64,000 bases of DNA. Origin: Belliella alkalica (lineage in GTDB: Bacteria; Bacteroidota; Bacteroidia; Cytophagales; Cyclobacteriaceae). The notes under the pieces were generated by a model. It was given only the letters and a program-made list of their open reading frames with translations. It searched no databases and had not been told where the DNA came from. The DNA lies in assembly GCF_022549785.1 (NCBI RefSeq), contig NZ_JAKZGO010000001.1:62001-126000 (forward strand). Direction: 5' to 3'. Shown piece after piece: positions 56,919-64,000 of this stretch (its first letter is position 1; each line of letters begins with the position of its first letter). Both the position numbers and the translations under genes were made by a program.

Positions 56919-57783
56919 TCTTATCGGGAAGGTAATAGCAATAATTATTGCCATTTCGTATTATTTATTTTTTGAGAATATAGAAGCTTTTCAATTGGTA
57001 ATTTTTTCTGGTGTAATTATAATTATCGGTATACCTCATGGTGCAATAGACCATCTGCTGCCTCAAGGCAAAGAAGCTACTAGCTCCTTAATGGTCTTTT
57101 TGGCAAGGTACCTTGGTATAATGTTAATATACTTGTGCACTTGGTATTTTTTTCCAAAGTTATCTCTGATTGTTTTTTTGGCAATTTCAGCCTATCATTT
57201 TGGCCAAACCCATTTTGTCAATCATTCTGTGATTAAATTTCGGTCTCTATGTTATTTTATTTTAGGTTCAAATTTTCTAGGTATCATCCTTTTAAGTGAT
57301 TTTCAAACTACTGAAGAGATTCTTTCTTCCATTGCTGATGTTAGCTTTATCGAACCTTACAGATATCCTTTTATGTTAAGTTTATTTTTTGTCAGTTTTA
57401 TATTGACTTTAATTCAAACAATAGAGAGGAAAAGTATTTTGTTAATTGAAATTACTTTGCTTAGTGTGTTTTTATATTTCACGCCTCTTCTTTTGAGTTT
57501 TGGGTTGTATTTTGGTTTTTGGCATTCATTGCCAAGTTTGTTGATTGAGTTTGAGGAAGTATCTAGAGATTATTCAAAAGAGAAACTGAAAAAATTCGTC
57601 CTACATTTGATGCCTTTTAGTATAATCAGCATATTCGGAATCATATTTATTTTAATCCTTTCAAATAATTACCTCCAAAAAGATCAGATGATATTGTTGT
57701 TTTTTATATTGGTTTCTTTGATCTCAGCACCACATATTTTTGTGATGAATAAGTTTATTGAGAGTAGAAAAATTCAAAATTGA
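56905..57783 (+). CDS. blh: beta-carotene 15,15'-dioxygenase (Brp/Blh family)
   Basis: Membrane enzyme cleaving beta-carotene into two retinal molecules. The 292-residue chain has eight or more hydrophobic helices. Iron-ligand histidines are visible at H45 (IPHGAIDH), H98 (AYHFGQTHF), H207 (FGFWHSLP) and in SAPHIF near the C-terminus. The frame is open far upstream inside crtY; the ATG at 56905 gives the proper N-terminus and overlaps crtY by 14 bp. It completes the retinal pathway for the adjacent rhodopsin. The 3' end overlaps the convergent CoA-binding gene by 10 bp. Confidence 0.92.
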   Translation: MKNINLIGKVIAIIIAISYYLFFENIEAFQLVIFSGVIIIIGIPHGAIDHLLPQGKEATSSLMVFLARYLGIMLIYLCTWYFFPKLSLIVFLAISAYHFGQTHFVNHSVIKFRSLCYFILGSNFLGIILLSDFQTTEEILSSIADVSFIEPYRYPFMLSLFFVSFILTLIQTIERKSILLIEITLLSVFLYFTPLLLSFGLYFGFWHSLPSLLIEFEEVSRDYSKEKLKKFVLHLMPFSIISIFGIIFILILSNNYLQKDQMILLFFILVSLISAPHIFVMNKFIESRKIQN

Positions 57784-58139
57784 CCTGTACTCAATAAAAC
57801 CAAATTGCAGGCAATTACAGGTTCTATACTTTTATCCCTTGCCAAATCAAAAAACTCTTTGTTTTCTGTTCCTGGGTTGAATATTATTCTTTTTGGTTTT
57901 AGGGATAAAATATAGTCATACCACTCTGGCTGATGCTGCGGACCAATGTAAAGTGTAATAGTATGAACTTCCTCAATAATCGGTTTGGTGCTAATATCCA
58001 AGATTGCTTCTCCAAAAACAGTTCCTTTTTTAATTCCAATTGGTACGAAAGGAACATTATATCTGGAAAGCATTTCTGCTACGACATAAGCATATCTTGA
58101 GGGGTTTGTGGTTGCTCCTACTATTACAGTTTTTTTCAT
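57774..58139 (-). CDS. CoA-binding domain protein
   Basis: A 121-residue Rossmann-like CoA-binding protein (YccU/DUF type). Markers are VIVGATTNPSRYAYVVAEMLSRY, VPFVPIGIKKGTVFGEAIL, and PKRIIFNPGTENKEFFDLA. Function unknown. It is 7 bp after the glsB-like gene on the same strand and thus probably in the glycine-lipid operon. It is convergent with blh. Confidence 0.85.
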   Translation of the reverse strand: MKKTVIVGATTNPSRYAYVVAEMLSRYNVPFVPIGIKKGTVFGEAILDISTKPIIEEVHTITLYIGPQHQPEWYDYILSLKPKRIIFNPGTENKEFFDLARDKSIEPVIACNLVLLSTGQF

Positions 58140-58145
58140 TTTACC

Positions 58146-59099
58146 TTATCTACTTCCGAAAACTCTATCTCTTTCAAAAGTTTCCATGTGACGATGTTTT
58201 TTACTTTCGTAAATGTCATCAATTGTAATTAAAATACCTGTTTCTTCCACTGCTCCAAACTCATCATTAAGGGCTGTCCCAAAAGTTTTCATGGTAGGTG
58301 AAAGATTCATGTACGTATTGATCAAAGGTGGGATATTTTCTTTTGCAGCCCTAATCCTTGAATTTAGAAGTTTGTACCCATCCTTGTAGCTTAGACCTTT
58401 GAAAGCATCTACTACCTCAGTCATATCAGTTTCATAAGTGAGCTTTAGGCTAGGCTGAGGCTTTACTAAATGGTCATTGTCGGGGAAATAATGGTTCATA
58501 AAATAAAGCAAGAGATCTCTTGCTCCTCTATTATAATGAGGGTACATCGTAACTTTTCCAAAGAGATATTTGACATCAGGATGTAACATTACAACAGCTC
58601 CCAAGCCATCCCAAAGATTATCCAATGAGAAAAGCCCTTTTCTATTGTCTATACTTGGTTGATATTTTGGTTGAACAAAAGACCTTCCCAATTCAATTGT
58701 GCTTGGGATATAGTCATCTATAAAGGTCTGTGAAAATTCAAAGAGATGTGCTGTTGAAAGGTTAATTTGCCCATGATGATCAAAATTTGCATTTTTACAA
58801 TATATCAGTCTGTATCCAGCAACAATCTCTTCTTCCTCAGGATTCCATGTAATCAATTGTTGGTAACAGTTCTCACAAGTATCGTTTTCATCAATATCCA
58901 ATGGTTGACCTGTGCCTCCTCCTGCTCCTCTGAAAGTAAGCTCCCTCAACCTCCCGATTTCCCTGATAACATTAGGCGCAATGTGGTAATCAATCAAATA
59001 AATCTGATTGTTCCCATTATTTGTATATCGTAAAAAACGATCTGGTGTCAATTCACTTTTAATGAGTTCTTTATCAACTGATGGTATTATTTCTTGCAT
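58146..59099 (-). CDS. glsB: GNAT-like N-acyltransferase (GlsB-type)
   Basis: A 317-residue protein of the acyltransferase group that includes OlsB/GlsB. In Bacteroides, GlsB N-acylates glycine with a 3-hydroxy fatty acid in glycine-lipid synthesis. The GNAT core is at about 45-200 (RELTFRGAGGGTGQPLDID, IVAGYRLIYC, ELGRSFVQPKYQP). It is co-oriented with and directly after the partner O-acyltransferase gene (12-bp gap), the gls order. The glycine assignment rests on gene pairing and family, not on a substrate-binding motif; ornithine is an alternative. Confidence 0.8.
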   Translation of the reverse strand: MQEIIPSVDKELIKSELTPDRFLRYTNNGNNQIYLIDYHIAPNVIREIGRLRELTFRGAGGGTGQPLDIDENDTCENCYQQLITWNPEEEEIVAGYRLIYCKNANFDHHGQINLSTAHLFEFSQTFIDDYIPSTIELGRSFVQPKYQPSIDNRKGLFSLDNLWDGLGAVVMLHPDVKYLFGKVTMYPHYNRGARDLLLYFMNHYFPDNDHLVKPQPSLKLTYETDMTEVVDAFKGLSYKDGYKLLNSRIRAAKENIPPLINTYMNLSPTMKTFGTALNDEFGAVEETGILITIDDIYESKKHRHMETFERDRVFGSR

Positions 59100-59111
59100 A
59101 TAAATACTTTT

Positions 59112-59927
59112 TTAGGCCATTTGGTAAACTAACTTCTTTACCTCTTCTGCCCAATCCTTTTCACTTTTCGATCTATCAAAATATTCGTAAGATATTGGTT
59201 TTCCTACATGAATCACTACACTTTTTCCTCTTTGTGAGAACATTTCGTCTGCAAGATAAAACATTTCAACATTAGACTGTATGCCGAGCATTTTTCTATA
59301 CTTGGCTAAGTTATAAAAGAATTTTGAATTCTTTCCTTCTATATATACTGGTACAATATCTTTTTTGTAACGCTTTGATTTGCTTATAAAGCTTTTTTTC
59401 CATTCGAGATCAATGATTCCCTTTTCTTGCTTTCGTGATACTAAGCCCGCCGGAAAAACCAAAATTGCATTGTCACTTGCATATGTGTCCTCAATCAACT
59501 TGGTAACTTCCCTGCTATTTGATCCATGCTTATTGACTGGAATAAACATTGGCTCAAAATTTTTGATATTCGTAAGAATATCATTCACCAAAAACCGAAT
59601 ATCTGTCCTATATTTTCCTAGCGCATACAAAAAAGCAATCCCGTCCATGCCTCCCAAAGGATGATTAGAAGCAAATATAACCGACCTATCTAAAGGTATG
59701 TTTTCTGCTCCAGTAAGTGTAACATCTACTCCAAACTCCTCAATCAGTCCATTTACAAAGTCCATTCCTTGCAAATGGCCGTGCTTTGACATGATCTGAT
59801 TGATATCATCTTCATGAACAATCCTTTTGATATAGCTTATTGCAAAATTAGGAAGCCATTTGTGAAGGTTTGCGTTTTTCTCCTTTAGAACTTTTTCTAC
59901 GTCAATAAAAGGTTCCTTTGTTTTCAC
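59112..59927 (-). CDS. glsA: 1-acyl-glycerol-3-phosphate acyltransferase-like O-acyltransferase (GlsA-type)
   Basis: A 271-residue PlsC-fold enzyme, the predicted second step: O-acylation of N-acyl-glycine. Instead of the canonical HX4D, the active-site motif reads N88-H89-P-L-G-G-M-D95, an HX5D spacing. The second motif is ILVFPAGLVSRKQ where FPEGTRS is usual. The protein is long for a PlsC and has an extra C-terminal tail. It precedes glsB on the same strand. If not GlsA, it would be another lysophospholipid acyltransferase of the hemolysin-like family. Confidence 0.8.
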   Translation of the reverse strand: MKTKEPFIDVEKVLKEKNANLHKWLPNFAISYIKRIVHEDDINQIMSKHGHLQGMDFVNGLIEEFGVDVTLTGAENIPLDRSVIFASNHPLGGMDGIAFLYALGKYRTDIRFLVNDILTNIKNFEPMFIPVNKHGSNSREVTKLIEDTYASDNAILVFPAGLVSRKQEKGIIDLEWKKSFISKSKRYKKDIVPVYIEGKNSKFFYNLAKYRKMLGIQSNVEMFYLADEMFSQRGKSVVIHVGKPISYEYFDRSKSEKDWAEEVKKLVYQMA

Positions 59928-60173
59928 TTTTTTGTATTGTAGTTTACTTGTAGTTTCCTCTTTAAGTTTCTCTTAAGAATTTGATTTTCAAAACACTCGA
60001 TTTTTTTATAAAATAGAAGTTTCTAATTTTTATAAATATCAAATTTTCAAAAGCCTAAAAATACAAAATTTTAGATAAAGATTATGTTTTATTTAAGTTT
60101 ACAAAATTTCATTTTAAAAAAATAAAAACAACATTCTTGGCTGTCCTGAGTTTAACTCACTAAAGACATAACC

Positions 60174-61007
60174 ATGAACTTAGCAATCACAGGAGCAACC
60201 TCAGGTATTGGAGAACAAGCATTAAAAGCTTTATTGAAAAATTTCGATCAAATTTTTGTCCTTGCAAGAAATGAATCAAAAAGCAATGCTCTCATCAGTA
60301 GCTTTTCAGAAATCGATCAGAAAAAATGCATCTTCATAGAGCTCAATCTTGCTGACATGGATTCTGTGGCGGAAGCTGCAAATGTCATCCAAACAAAAAC
60401 CGATCACTTGGATGTATTGATAAACAATGCAGGTGGAATTTTCAAAGAAAAAGAAATCACAAAGGATGGCTTCGAAATGAGCATTTCTGCAAATCACTTG
60501 GGGCACTTCCTTTTGACAAATAAATTGATGCCATTACTTCTAAGAAGCAAAATAGCAAAAGTGATCAATGTAAGCTCTGAAGCACACAGAATGGCCAAAG
60601 TTGATTTTAATGATTTGAATTACCAAAAAAGTACCTTTAGCTCCTTTGGATCATATGCCAATGTAAAACTTTTCAACATTCTATTTTCAAAATCCTTAGT
60701 AGAGAAGTTTGGTCCACAAGGATTGAAATCCTACGCGCTGCATCCAGGCGTGGTGAAGACAAATTTTGCGAAAGAATCAGCAGGTGTATTTTCTTTTCTG
60801 TGGAAATTGGCTGGTCCCTTTATGATTACTGCCGAGCAAGGAGCCCAAACAACAATCTACTTGGCCAAAACAGCTATTGATGCAAAACATAATGGTGCTT
60901 ATTTCAAAAAATCTAAACCTACAACTCCATCCAAATCTGCCAATTCAAAAAACATGCGCGAAAAACTTTGGTTGAAAAGTGAGGAATTACTCAAAAAATG
61001 GATGTAA
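60174..61007 (+). CDS. short-chain dehydrogenase/reductase
   Basis: A 277-residue classical SDR. Cofactor motif TGATSGIGEQAL, NNAGG, and catalytic S-x-YxxxK (NVSSEAHR ... SYANVKLFN). The sequence resembles retinol dehydrogenase/WWOX-like SDRs (LHPGVVKTNFAKES), where NADP is usual; the substrate is unknown. It is a single gene divergent from glsA. A role with the retinal genes is tempting but unproven, since they are 2.4 kb away and separately transcribed. Confidence 0.88.
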   Translation: MNLAITGATSGIGEQALKALLKNFDQIFVLARNESKSNALISSFSEIDQKKCIFIELNLADMDSVAEAANVIQTKTDHLDVLINNAGGIFKEKEITKDGFEMSISANHLGHFLLTNKLMPLLLRSKIAKVINVSSEAHRMAKVDFNDLNYQKSTFSSFGSYANVKLFNILFSKSLVEKFGPQGLKSYALHPGVVKTNFAKESAGVFSFLWKLAGPFMITAEQGAQTTIYLAKTAIDAKHNGAYFKKSKPTTPSKSANSKNMREKLWLKSEELLKKWM

Positions 61008-61155
61008 GTTGAATTTCTTCCATATGTAAAAATCTGTGTGCCAATTTACATTTGCTTGGTAAAAAAACCTATTTAAAATTAAATGAACGTTTCAGATTGA
61101 TTGCATTTTTAATTGAATTTCCCACCCATTAAAGTTATATGTTTACTTTTGTAAT

Positions 61156-62052
61156 ATGAAGGAAACAATTTTGTCTTTGACTCCTCAGAATTGGGAGGAT
61201 TATGAACTGATAGATACAGGCGGATTTGAAAAACTTGAACGCTTTGGTGAGTTTATTTTGAGTAGACCCGAACCTCAAGCTATTTGGGATAAAAGTCTGG
61301 AAGAACATGAATGGAAATCAATGGCACATGCTATTTTTTCCAAGGAGAAAAACAATCCAGAAAAAGGTCATTGGAACGAACTGAAAAAAATCCCACATAA
61401 CTGGCAGATAAGCTACAAAAACCAAGATAACCTAAAGCTAAGGTTGAATTTGGCGATGACTTCATTTAAGCATATAGGTTTGTTCCCAGAGCAGGCTGTC
61501 AACTGGGATTACATTACCGATACAGTCAAGAAGCTTCCAATCAAGCAGCCAAAAATATTGAATCTTTTTGCCTATACAGGTGCTGCTTCTGTAGCAGCCA
61601 GAGGTACTGGCGCTGAAGTCACACACCTTGATTCTGTAAAGCAAGTGGTCACTTGGTCCAAGCACAATATGGAATCTTCAGGCATGGAAGGAATCCGATG
61701 GATCGTAGATGATGCAATGAAATTCATCAAAAGAGAAGTAAGAAGAGGAAATAAATACCATGGAATCATTCTTGACCCTCCAGCATATGGAAGAGGACCT
61801 GATGGTGAAAAATGGATTTTGGAAGAGCAAATCAATGAAATGCTTAAGCTTTGTGCAGAGCTTTTGGAACCTGAACATCACTTCCTAATTCTAAATATGT
61901 ATTCGTTAAGCTTTAGCTCAATCATAGCAGCTAATTTGGTGAATTCAAACTTCAAAGAGGTCAACAATGCAGAGCATGGAGAATTATATTTAGTAGATAG
62001 ATTTGAGAAAAAATTACCTCTAGGAATTTTCTTCAGGTTCAGAAAGTTCTAA
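61156..62052 (+). CDS. class I SAM-dependent rRNA methyltransferase (RlmI/RlmK-like)
   Basis: A 298-residue methyltransferase. The SAM motif is LNLFAYTGAASVAARGTGAEVTHLD, with the catalytic-loop IILDPPAYGRGPDGEKW (PPxYG-type, where a cytosine-5 enzyme has Cys nearby). This ordering matches the 23S rRNA m5C1962 group lacking the N-terminal PUA domain. The N-terminal half is specific to this short form. It is 30 bp upstream of the aminotransferase, so the two may be co-transcribed. Confidence 0.85.
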   Translation: MKETILSLTPQNWEDYELIDTGGFEKLERFGEFILSRPEPQAIWDKSLEEHEWKSMAHAIFSKEKNNPEKGHWNELKKIPHNWQISYKNQDNLKLRLNLAMTSFKHIGLFPEQAVNWDYITDTVKKLPIKQPKILNLFAYTGAASVAARGTGAEVTHLDSVKQVVTWSKHNMESSGMEGIRWIVDDAMKFIKREVRRGNKYHGIILDPPAYGRGPDGEKWILEEQINEMLKLCAELLEPEHHFLILNMYSLSFSSIIAANLVNSNFKEVNNAEHGELYLVDRFEKKLPLGIFFRFRKF

Positions 62053-62081
62053 ATAAAAAGTAAGATTAATTACCATTCACA

Positions 62082-63260
62082 ATGAATAACAGACAATTAT
62101 TTCTCTCCCACCTTGCGCAAACTACAGACTTTCCTTTGATGATCGAGATCGAAAAAGCTGAGGGAATTTATATGTATGGCCCATCTGGAGAAAAATTTAT
62201 TGACTTGATATCAGGAATTGGTGTCAGCAATGTTGGTCATAGACATCCCAAAGTTTTGACTGCAATTCAAGAGCAATTGGATAAATATCTTCACTTGATG
62301 GTATACGGAGAATATGTCCAAAGTCCACAAGCATTGTTAGCCAAAGCGCTTTGCGATACCTTACCTGCTCATCTTGACAATGTGTACTTGGTAAATAGCG
62401 GAAGCGAAGCTGTAGAAGGGGCTCTAAAACTCGCGAAGCGCTTCACCAACAAAAGAGAAATCATTTCTTGTGTAGATGCTTACCACGGATCTTCCCAAGG
62501 AGCGCTTTCGGTGGGAGGAAATGAAATTTTCAAAAGGTCATACAGACCCCTCCTACCTGGTATTAGAAATGTTGTTTATGGATCTTTTCATCAACTTGCG
62601 GAAATCACAGAAAACACTGCTGCTGTAATCATCGAAACGATTCAGGGAGAAGCCGGGATCAAAGTAGCTTGTACGGAATATTTCAAAGCGTTGAGAAAGC
62701 GTTGCGATGAAACAGGAACTTTGTTGATTTTAGATGAGATCCAAGCTGGTTTTGGAAGAACAGGGAAATTTTGGGCTTTTGAGCATTTTGGTATAGTTCC
62801 GGACATCCTCGTGTGTGCAAAAGGAATGGGTGGTGGGATGCCAATAGGTGCATTCATTGCTAATAAAGAAGTAATGGGAGTTTTCAAAAACAACCCTTTA
62901 TTAGGTCATATTACTACTTTTGGTGGTCACCCTGTCAGTGCAGCAGCATCATTAGCAACGATCAAAATAATCCAAGAAGAAAGATTGATTGAAGATGTAG
63001 AAAATAAAGCTAATCTATTCAAAAAGCTCCTAGTACATCCAAAGATCAAAAGTATTAGAAACAAAGGCTTGATGATGGCTGTGGAGTTTGAATCCTTTGA
63101 GGTGTTGAAGCCAATTATTGACAGAGCGATAGAGTTAGGTGTTATAACCGACTGGTTCTTATTTTGCGATGATGCAATGCGTATAGCACCTCCTTTGGTA
63201 ATCACTGAATCTCAAATTCATGATGCTTGCCAAATTATTCTCAAGGCAATTGACGTGTAA
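62082..63260 (+). CDS. class III PLP-dependent aminotransferase
   Basis: A 392-residue transaminase of the ArgD/GabT fold. The PLP-lysine region is LLILDEIQAGFGRTGKFWAFEHFGI and VCAKGMGGGMPIGAF (Lys in CAKG). GVSNVGHRHPKVLTAIQEQL and NSGSEAVEGALKLAKRF are also class III signatures. Acetylornithine, ornithine and 4-aminobutyrate substrates cannot be told apart from sequence. No arginine genes adjoin it, which weakens an ArgD call. Confidence 0.9.
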   Translation: MNNRQLFLSHLAQTTDFPLMIEIEKAEGIYMYGPSGEKFIDLISGIGVSNVGHRHPKVLTAIQEQLDKYLHLMVYGEYVQSPQALLAKALCDTLPAHLDNVYLVNSGSEAVEGALKLAKRFTNKREIISCVDAYHGSSQGALSVGGNEIFKRSYRPLLPGIRNVVYGSFHQLAEITENTAAVIIETIQGEAGIKVACTEYFKALRKRCDETGTLLILDEIQAGFGRTGKFWAFEHFGIVPDILVCAKGMGGGMPIGAFIANKEVMGVFKNNPLLGHITTFGGHPVSAAASLATIKIIQEERLIEDVENKANLFKKLLVHPKIKSIRNKGLMMAVEFESFEVLKPIIDRAIELGVITDWFLFCDDAMRIAPPLVITESQIHDACQIILKAIDV

Positions 63261-63403
63261 GCTTACTACTCTTAAACTTCTGAAACTAAAATAATATTAT
63301 ATTTCAGTTTAATTTCATGTTCATTGTGTTTTTGATAAAAATTTCTCAGTATTTTTATCTGATAAAGCCAATATTTTACACAGTCATTTCTTAAATATAT
63401 TTT

Positions 63404-63955
63404 ATGGAGAAGTTAACCCCAATTAAATTAGTAACCTTTTTAAGAGGAATTAATGTTGGCGGACACCATAAAGTACCAATGAAAGATCTAGTAGAACTTT
63501 TAAATAAATCAGGTTTTTTAAATGTAGTCACGATCTTAAATTCTGGAAATGTTATTTTTGATAGTTACGATAATAATATTTTTCATATTGAGAATCAGTT
63601 AGAAAAGTCTTTTTTATCTACGTTTGGCTTTGCTATTCCAACAATAGTGATTTCCGCCGATGATTTAAAAAATGAATATAATACTAAACCCTTCGAAAAA
63701 ATTGAATATACTAAAGACACCAGATTTTATATCTCTTTTTGCAAGGAAAAACCTGTTGAGCCATTGACTACTCCATGGTCTACATCAGATGAATCATTTC
63801 ATATACTTAATTTTCGAAATCGAATAATTACCAGTATATTGGATTTAAGCAAGATCAATTCACCCAAGGGAATGGATATTTTAGAAAAACACTTTGGCAA
63901 AGACATTACTACCAGAAATTGGAATACCATCGAGAAGATTATTGCAAAACTTTAA
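63404..63955 (+). CDS. DUF1697 domain protein
   Basis: A 183-residue protein with the family start VTFLRGINVGGHHKVPMKDL and the following LNSGNVIFDSYDNNIFHIE. No enzyme function is established for the family; structures resemble small alpha/beta folds. The gene is complete, with stop at 63953-63955. The final 45 bp of the window hold nothing recognisable. Confidence 0.88.
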   Translation: MEKLTPIKLVTFLRGINVGGHHKVPMKDLVELLNKSGFLNVVTILNSGNVIFDSYDNNIFHIENQLEKSFLSTFGFAIPTIVISADDLKNEYNTKPFEKIEYTKDTRFYISFCKEKPVEPLTTPWSTSDESFHILNFRNRIITSILDLSKINSPKGMDILEKHFGKDITTRNWNTIEKIIAKL

Positions 63956-64000
63956 TTAACCCTAGAACCTACTCTCAGAATATGCGTGCTATTTATGATT

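Noticed and set aside
60174-61007. retinol dehydrogenase working with the rhodopsin genes
   Set aside because: SDR similarity is generic and the gene is separated from blh by three oppositely oriented genes.

Overview
This 64 kb window is a chromosomal segment of an AT-rich Bacteroidota bacterium, most likely Cytophagales (Cyclobacteriaceae-like). The assignment is inferred from the short primary sigma factor, exact TAnnTTTG promoter elements, a lipidated TamA homologue (TamL), 6-bladed-propeller and DUF6134 proteins, the arsenosugar and glycine-lipid genes, and a rhodopsin-crtY-blh cluster.

Layout. 1-7.9 kb: M23 peptidase (cut by the window edge), trxB, rpoD/sigA, pnp, rpsO, an LptF/G permease and a START-like protein. 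7.9-8.6 kb: a tRNA-Met locus holding one intact tRNA, two wrecked tRNA copies, a GIY-YIG nuclease gene and a direct repeat. 8.7-12.0 kb: thrS-infC-rpmI-rplT. 12.1-17.0 kb: propeller lipoprotein, lhgO, a luciferase-like oxidoreductase and a YihY protein. 17.0-21.2 kb: an accessory islet of orphan genes, a restriction-modification tail fragment and a RAYT-like Y1 transposase. Five composite inverted repeats lie between 14.6 and 21.0 kb. 21.2-31.0 kb: hppD, phosphoglucomutase, a second YihY protein and redox enzymes. 31.1-37.8 kb: an arsenosugar-biosynthesis operon with accessory genes. 38.1-49.9 kb: a KAS III-like enzyme, a PhzF homologue, a ParE relic, a BASS transporter, trmH, tamL, murB, dCMP deaminase, terC and others. 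49.0-54.6 kb: ppx, ppk1, gyrB. 55-57.8 kb: proton-pumping rhodopsin plus lycopene cyclase and beta-carotene dioxygenase, i.e. retinal supply from lycopene. 57.8-59.9 kb: glycine-lipid acyltransferases. 60.2-64.0 kb: SDR, rRNA methyltransferase, class III aminotransferase and a DUF1697 protein.

The most unusual content is the repeat system at 14.6-21.0 kb. Eleven units of about 100 bp each fold into up to three hairpins with a TTC/GAA triloop. They are arranged mostly as head-to-head inverted pairs, their stems show compensatory changes, and two pairs flank a RAYT-like gene. Small GC-rich palindromes have inserted at equivalent points inside these units, and related palindromes interrupt the anticodon arms of the pseudo-tRNAs at 8 kb. 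This looks like a lineage-specific REP/RAYT (BIME-like) system with nested palindromic elements. The GIY-YIG/tRNA module is a second candidate mobile unit.

Most of the rest is conserved housekeeping DNA with compact, often overlapping gene ends. Many reading frames begin at a spurious upstream TTG, and I moved those starts to the first plausible ATG.
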